From contig JAOTON010002191.1 in NCBI GenBank assembly GCA_034440635.1, positions 248,001-312,000 on the forward strand: a stretch of 64,000 nucleotides of DNA, read 5' to 3'. Source of the stretch: Lepas anatifera. Lineage: Eukaryota > Arthropoda > Thecostraca > Lepadidae. Position numbers and translations under genes: made by a program. Position 1 is the first letter of the stretch. Each line of letters starts with the position of its first letter. Shown in pieces: positions 58,541-64,000 of this stretch. The notes beneath the pieces are model-generated. The model had not been told where the DNA came from, did no database searches, and saw only the letters and a list, made by a program, of their open reading frames with translations.

Positions 58541-60927
58541 CGTACGATTATTGGCGACAATGAGGCATTAGGTGGACACATACTAGGTGCCCATACTCTT
58601 CCCGGGTGCTTGGAAAGGCGATAGAATGCCCTAGCTGACCGAGAAAGGTATTACGTTGTCCAACAATAGTTTCAATCGCTACATTCGGTCCAGTTACATC
58701 TAGGTTCAACGGCTAGGGCACTAAATTTTGAGCGGCACGGCCCAAATTGGGTACACCACCTGGCAATCAAAGGGCACCCCGGCAGTGATGGGGGCACGTG
58801 TCCCCTGTGCCTTCCTGGCTGCACCCCTGGACAGTACATCAACTCCGGGAGGCATTAAATAAGCTCAGGGGGCCCGGATCAGCTCAAGGGGCACCAAAAC
58901 AGCTAAAAGGACACCGGGCAAGCTCGGAGACATCAAACTAACTCAGAGAGTATTTTATAGGCTCAGAAGGCACACTTATTTTCTCAGGAGGGCACCAGAT
59001 TGACTACGAGGGCACCAGATCAGCTCAGAGGGCACATGATCAGCTCCAGGGGGCACCAGATGAGCTCCGCCCGTACGATGAGGCATTATCTGGAAACGGA
59101 TTACGTGCCTATGCTCTTCCGGGTGCTTGGAAAGGCGACAGAATGCCCTAGCTGACCAAAAAGGCACTTAGTTGTCAAACAATAGTTGAAATCGCTAAAT
59201 GCAGTCTAGTTACATCTAGGTTCAACGGCGCAGGGCACTAAATTTCGAGCGGCACGGCCCAAAGGGGGTACACCACCTGGCAATCAAAGGGCACCCGGCA
59301 CCGATGGGTGCACGTGCCCCTATGCCCCCCTGGACAGTAGATAAACTCCGGGAGGCATTAAATAAGCTCAGGGGGCCCGGATCAGCTCAAGGGGCACTAA
59401 AACAGCTAAAAGGACACCAGGCAAGCTCGGAGACATCAAACTAACTCAGAGAGTATTTTATAGGCTCAGAAGGCACACTTATTTTCTCAGGAGGGCACCA
59501 GATTGACTACGAGGGCACCAGATCAGCTCAGAGGGCACATGATCAGCTCCAGGGGGCACCAGATGAGCTCCGCCCGTACGATGAGGCATTATCTGGAAAC
59601 GGATTACGTGCCTATGCTCTTCCCGGGTGCTTGGAAAGGCGACAGAATGCCCTAGCTGACCAAAAAGGCACTTAGTTGTCAAACAATAGTTGAAATCGCT
59701 AAATGCAGTCTAGTTACATCTAGGTTCAACGGCGCAGGGCACTAAATTTCGAGCGGCACGGCCCAAAGGGGGTACACCACCTGGCAATCAAAAGGGCACC
59801 CGGCACCGATGGGTGCACGTGCCCCCTATGCCCCCCTGGACAGTAGATAAACTCCGGGAGGCATTAAATAAGCTCAGGGCCCCGGATCAGCTCAAGGGGC
59901 ACTAAAACAGCTAATAGAGCAGCAAGCAAGCTCGGAGGCATCAGACTAACTTAGAGAGCATTGTATAGGTTCAGAAGGCACAATTATTTATTCAGGGGAG
60001 GGGGCACCAGATTGACTACGAGGGCATCAGATCAGCTCAGAAAGCACATGATCACCTCCAGGGGGCACCAGATGAGCTCCACCCGTACGATTATTGGCGA
60101 CGATGAGGCATTATCTGGAAACGGATTACGTGCCTATACTCTTTCCGGGTGCTTGGAAAGGCGACAGAATGTTTAAGGTGACCAAAAAGGCACTTAATTG
60201 TCAAACAATAGTTGAAATCGCTAAATGCGACCTAGTTCCATCTAGGTTCAACGGCGTAGGGCACTAAATTTCGAGCGGCACGGCCCAAAGAGGGTACACC
60301 ACCTGGCAATCAAAAGGGCACCCGGCACCGATGGGGGCACGTGCCCCCTGTGCCCCCTGGCTGCGGTCCTGGACAGTAGATAAACTACGGGAGGCATTAA
60401 ATAAGTTCAGGGGCCCGGATCAGCTCAAGGGGCACTAAAACAGCTAATAGGGCACCAGGCAAGCTCGGCGGTATCAGACTAACTCAGAGAACATTATATA
60501 GATTCAGAAGGCACAATTATTTTCTCGGGGGGGGCACCAGATTGACAACGAGGGCATCAGATCAGCTCCAGGGTTCAAGACCAGCGCTCACGGGGCACCA
60601 GATGAGCTCAAGGGGCACCAGATTAGCTCTGCCCATGCGATTATTGGCGACGATGAGGCATTATCTGGAAACGGATTACGTGCCTATACTCTTCCCAGGT
60701 GCTTGGAAAGGCGACAGAATGCCCTAACTGACCAAAAAGGCACTTAATTGTCAAACAATAGTTTAAATCACTAAATGCAGTCTAGTTCCATCTGGGCTCA
60801 ACGACGTAGGGCACCAAATTTCGAGCGGCACGGCCCAAAAAGGGCACACCACCTGGCAATCAAAAGGGCACCCCGGCACCGATGGGGGGGGGCACGTGCC
60901 CCTGTGCCCCCCCTGGCTGCGCCACTG
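58541..60927. repeat. About 0.5-kb higher-order repeats, each with a TIR-like end
   Basis: The landmark CGTACGATTATTGGCGACGA (or its shortened form) starts at 58541, 59072, 59575, 60084 and 60634, giving periods of 531, 503, 509 and 550 bp. Each unit has a unique part (ATCTGGAAACGGATTACGTG, GCTTGGAAAGGCGACAGAAT, GAGCGGCACGGCCCAAA) followed by a stretch resembling the right terminus. CTGGCTGCACCCCTG ends at 58829 and CTGGCTGCGGTCCTG at 60372. Weaker forms end near 59332 and 59838, and the true end is 60927. Confidence 0.92.
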
Positions 60928-60935
60928 GTATTCAC

Positions 60936-61532
60936 TACTGCACCAGACTGACTCTTCCTTCTAAAACCATGTCTGCAGACCCACATATACTCACAAATGT
61001 CTCTATCGTATGCATGCGATTGTTTGAACATAAATATGAACTTATCGCTATTTCGTATAAATTTCCGGGATTCTCAAGTCCACAATTTCATCGGCGCTTG
61101 ATATTTTGAATCACGTAGTTGTCAGATGGGCACACAATGGCCTTTACGTGTCCTGATTTAAGGCTGCAGAATGGGATGTGACTGGTGCCCGAGCGGTCGC
61201 GGTGTTCCGTGCGTCGCGGCGGCGCACAGTGTTCTAACGGAGCCGAAAGTGGGGACATAATTCAATAACTCAGGAAGCATGAATCCCAGATCAATAATTT
61301 TGATATCAATCGAAAGCTCTTTTCCCACAGATTATGTGGACAACATATGAATGTCAAGACCTGACCACAGCGGGCATGACTGTCAGGTATTTGACCCTAG
61401 GTCAGCAACAAAAATAACTATATTTATATATGATAATAAGGGGGCTTTGCATGGATATTCCATTTAATTTCCACTCACTTTAAGCGTATACACGCGATAA
61501 GCTTGATACTGAAGAGGTTACTTAAACCTCAC
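60936..61532. other. Unassigned sequence with one dispersed repeat fragment
   Basis: 61095-61180 matches 48533-48620. The rest is not recognised. Confidence 0.55.
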
Positions 61533-62085
61533 TTAACACACGCATTGGAGGGGCCCTAAAGTGCCCCAACCTATTTTTCCAAAGTAGCCAGAGAACTGTT
61601 CGCCGCCGGAAAACGCTGCTCGGCCACATTTGAGAGCATTTAAGAATGCGTCGATTACTTAAGAAATTTCTAAAATCGGTCAGTAATTTTTTTACTTATA
61701 GGCCTTCACAGTCGGACCTATATGTTGAGACCGTCGCACTCGGACGGTGGCACCAGCTCGCGTGCACTGCAGATGGCGTGGTGACGTCATAACGCCATAT
61801 AATCATAACAGCAATCAGATAATCATATCACCATAATATGTCAGTATTCTCCCATATGAAAGTCAATGTCAAGGTCAACCGTCTCATGTCAAGGTCATTG
61901 CCCGCAGTATTCCGGTCAGGCATTACTCAGTGGCATTACTCAGTATGGCGTATGTTATGCTATGACTTTATAGTTAAGGCTGCTCAGGGTCATGGTCACA
62001 GGTCAAGGTCAAACTTTTTCAAGGTCAAACCCTCATTTCCCGCCAAAGACTGCTATACTTTCGGTTATATTGTATATAGCCAACC
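61533..62085 (+). mobile_element. AGGTCA-rich TTAA element, subfamily 2, copy 2 (right end missing)
   Basis: The left end TTAACACACGCATTGGAGGG is clear. It aligns with 26101 onward through GGCCACATTTGAGAGCATTT, GTGGTGACGTCATAACGCCA and CATTTCCCGCCAAA, with several TCAAGGTCA sites near 61860-62030. Homology stops near 62085, well before the expected right terminus, so it is truncated or interrupted. Confidence 0.75.
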
Positions 62086-62355
62086 CCCTACCCTTTGGTG
62101 CGCTGCTGAATGTAACATGAACATGAAATTGATCACATTCAACGGTGATATGTTTGTTCATACACCAGCACAATGGTATCAGATTCCTACAGAATAAATA
62201 CGAAACCTTGGAACCGTAAATAATTATGCCCATGACCGGAAGGAATTTTTTACGGAATTGGCGTTGCGTCGATCGCATAAAATTATTTTTCCAATGAACC
62301 TGCCTCACGTTTCATGTCACCCTGTGTGTACTTACTTACTTGGTAAAAGTCAGTA

Positions 62356-62571
62356 AAAAAACTACGAGGGTGAATAAATGACATTGAATTCGATGCTGTT
62401 TAAAAATTTTGATATTGTTGCCACATCGACTAACGGCGAGTGACGGCGAGAGAATTAACCACGGTCTGCTAACTTCTCTCGCCGTCAGTCGCCGTCAGTC
62501 GATGTGGCAACAATATCAGCATTTTCGAAGAGCATCGCATTCAATGACATTTATTAACCCTCGTAGTTTTT
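62356..62571. mobile_element. Foldback element with about 105-bp inverted arms
   Basis: 62356-62459 is complementary to about 62469-62571 with few mismatches and small gaps, leaving a loop of about 9 bp. The innermost part includes GCCACATCGACT and repeated GACGGCGA motifs in both arms; the outer part includes ACTACGAGGGT and AATAAATG. No coding capacity. Confidence 0.85.
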
Positions 62572-63337
62572 CCTCACTTCATTTATGCAGCAGATAGACA
62601 CATGTGATTATACGACAGGCTTAGCACTTTTTAGGTGTAACTTTTCTTTTAAACACCTGACCTGTTGCAACCCCCACATATACTTTACTTAGTGTTATGG
62701 GCACCATATGACCCAGCTACCGGTATACACAATAAAAAACCAGCAATGATGATGATGAGCCGCTCGTTCTCTTTTTCAATGAATTTCCCAAGACCAAATA
62801 CCGTATCAGCTACGAGCAGGTTTACCAGCGTTTCTATGCTAATTCGCACCTCCATGTTCACAGCATCCAGTTCGAAACTCAAGTGACGATAAAAAGAGCA
62901 TTTAACAAGTGCGTGTGCGAGCTGTAAGACTCTATTCCCTGATGTAATTTGAAGTGAACTTTGCAAACGAGGAAGTGTTAATTTGTGTATCTCTGTTCTC
63001 ACCCCATCGTGAGGTCGGACAATGGCCAGTATAAATGCTGGCTGCGATTCTAAGAATGGTTACTGGGCATGCAAGTGTAATGAGACATCAATTGAAAGCT
63101 TGGTTTTCCCGTACTGTAACCCTTGCACTTTTTCACAATTATTGGGCGAAGACGTCAACGACAGTAGGTTAAAAGTCCAGTCGACAAACAATGTCAACAA
63201 CAAGTGCTCATTCAACTCATTGTAACCAATGCACTGCATTTTCGCAGTGTCCCGGCCCACCTACCTCCAAGCCTCCAGGCATATCTCGCCGACAGCCGCC
63301 GCCCCCGACCGGCACGCGCGCGACATGTCTTTATATG
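62572..63337. other. SINE-tail-like fragment, otherwise unassigned
   Basis: 62685-62760 (GTGTTATGGGCACCATATGA then CCC, an A-rich stretch and ATGATGATG) matches the SINE tails at 13.5 and 48.7 kb. Short frames of 62-105 codons on both strands have no motif. Confidence 0.5.
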
Positions 63338-63482
63338 GCCGTCCTGGCCGTCCCTGTGCTTTGTGAGACGTTAAACTTTGGCTTCTAAATTATCCCCTCA
63401 TTGTGAGAGTTGCTCGTTCGGGTGGTGGGGTCGGGGTCTCCGTGACAAGTCACTTGAGGACTTTAGTGAGACTTCGACTCCA
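63338..63482 (+). repeat. SINE tail shared with 31570-31707
   Basis: GGCCGTCC, GAGACGTTAAACTTTGGCTT and TTTAGTGAGACTTCGACTCC appear in the same order and spacing as at 31570-31707. A tRNA-like head was not identified upstream. Confidence 0.7.
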
Positions 63483-63812
63483 GCAGCTGTACTGGGAACA
63501 AGTTGGACAAAATTTATATAAAAATATATATAGATATGACAGGAGTGTAATTTTCCCAAAATCTTTGGGGGTGCTCAGCCGGTGGGGGTCGACACCCCAT
63601 AGGGGTGGCGGCGTTGGGGGGGGCGGCACCCCTTCATTGCACCAAATCTGTTATTCATCGCTTTTTGCGCATTTTACAGCACAGAGAACATTTTATTTTA
63701 ATGGGCAGGTATTCTACAGCTTTTGCCAAACGTGTTTGCTTTTTAGGCGACATCCCAAAGCCACATACACGTCTTAAAATAATTCAATCTGAGCTTTAAA
63801 TATTTCCACGAT
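63483..63812. other. Unassigned sequence
   Basis: Includes a G-rich patch (63560-63640). No gene recognised. Confidence 0.5.
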
Positions 63813-64000
63813 CAGGGGCGCAGCCAGAGCTTTGGCATGGGAGAGCACACCACCTTTGAGGGGCACCCCGGGAGAGAAAGGGCACTTTTAACGTAACCTA
63901 AAAACTTACAATATCTTAGTTAATATTAACTTTTGGGTACCTTTGGTCCAAGAAAATGCAAATCAAGCATTGCCAGAGAAGGAAAACTGAAGTAAAACCA
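63813..64000 (+). mobile_element. Left end of a second large hAT-type element (cut by window edge)
   Basis: It starts CAGGGGCGCAGCCAGAGC and aligns with 55900-56090 (about 80 % by eye), including GAGGGGCACCC, AAAGGGCACTTTT and AACGTAACCTAAAA. The 8 bp to its left are TCCACGAT; the right end is outside the window. Confidence 0.9.

Larger units (their letters stand above)
55900..60927. mobile_element. 5-kb non-autonomous hAT-type element filled with tandem arrays
   Basis: The left end CAGGGGCGCAGCCAGAG and right inverted end CAGTGGCGCAGCCAGGG are flanked by a perfect 8-bp duplication, GTATTCAC (55892-55899 and 60928-60935). The first 600 bp are AT-rich, with no recognisable transposase. From about 56930 the element is a degenerate array of GGGGCACCAGATCAGCTCAG units, and from 58541 it is organised in repeats of about 0.5 kb. 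A second copy of the left end starts at 63813. Short frames inside are repeat translation. Confidence 0.93.

Noticed and set aside
56930..60927. Multiple short ORFs with Gln/Ser-rich repeats (for example 57049-57342)
   Set aside because: They translate the GGGGCACCAGATCAGCTCAG array in different frames and carry scattered stops and indels.

Overview
This window looks like a piece of an animal nuclear genome, most likely an arthropod, made almost entirely of transposable elements, their remnants and tandem repeats. The evidence for an arthropod is a 344-bp array of the TTAGG-type pentamer (CCTAA on the + strand, 36681-37024), the arthropod telomere motif, plus an I/Nimb-like LINE with three zinc knuckles and an RNase H. 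A crustacean or a chelicerate would both fit; I cannot decide from sequence alone. I found no host protein-coding gene that I can support, no intact tRNA or rRNA gene, and nothing prokaryotic.

Layout. 1-2 kb: a hAT-type MITE, a 30-bp minisatellite and a TTAA-flanked MITE. 2-21 kb: mostly unassigned sequence, with a T-rich degenerate repeat (8.3-8.9 kb), one AGGTCA-rich TTAA element (10.07-10.91 kb), an interlocked palindrome (13.15 kb), degenerate repeats (17.6-18.8 kb) and the broken end of a LINE (19.5-20.0 kb). 21.1-22.1 kb: six copies of a 158-bp satellite. 22.1-24.2 kb: a GC-rich block of unknown nature. 24.4-29.5 kb: three small hAT-type MITEs, a second AGGTCA element and a degenerate array. 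29.9-44.7 kb: two copies of one repeat (here called element C), one of which is split by what looks like a 10.1-kb insertion with matching ends and a TA duplication. Nested in that insertion are SINEs, (TG)90, two hAT MITEs, an AGGTCA element abutting a TTAA MITE, and the telomere-like array. 45.8-46.6 kb: a further AGGTCA element. 48.9-55.5 kb: a near full-length LINE on the - strand. 55.66-55.77 kb: a perfect 52-bp-arm palindrome. 55.90-60.93 kb: a 5-kb non-autonomous hAT-type element, with TIRs and a perfect 8-bp target duplication, filled by tandem arrays. 61.5-64 kb: a fifth AGGTCA element, a foldback element, SINE pieces and the left end of a second copy of the large hAT-type element.

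How the parts relate. Only the LINE keeps long open frames, so it is the only plausible autonomous element here. The hAT-type and TTAA-flanked elements carry no recognisable transposase and would depend on enzymes encoded elsewhere. Target duplications of 8 bp (hAT), TTAA, TA and 14 bp (SINE) can be read directly and give several clean element boundaries. Two coding relics in the 41-43.4 kb interval lie next to, and in the same relative orientation as, the two element C copies, so element C may derive from a larger protein-coding transposon.
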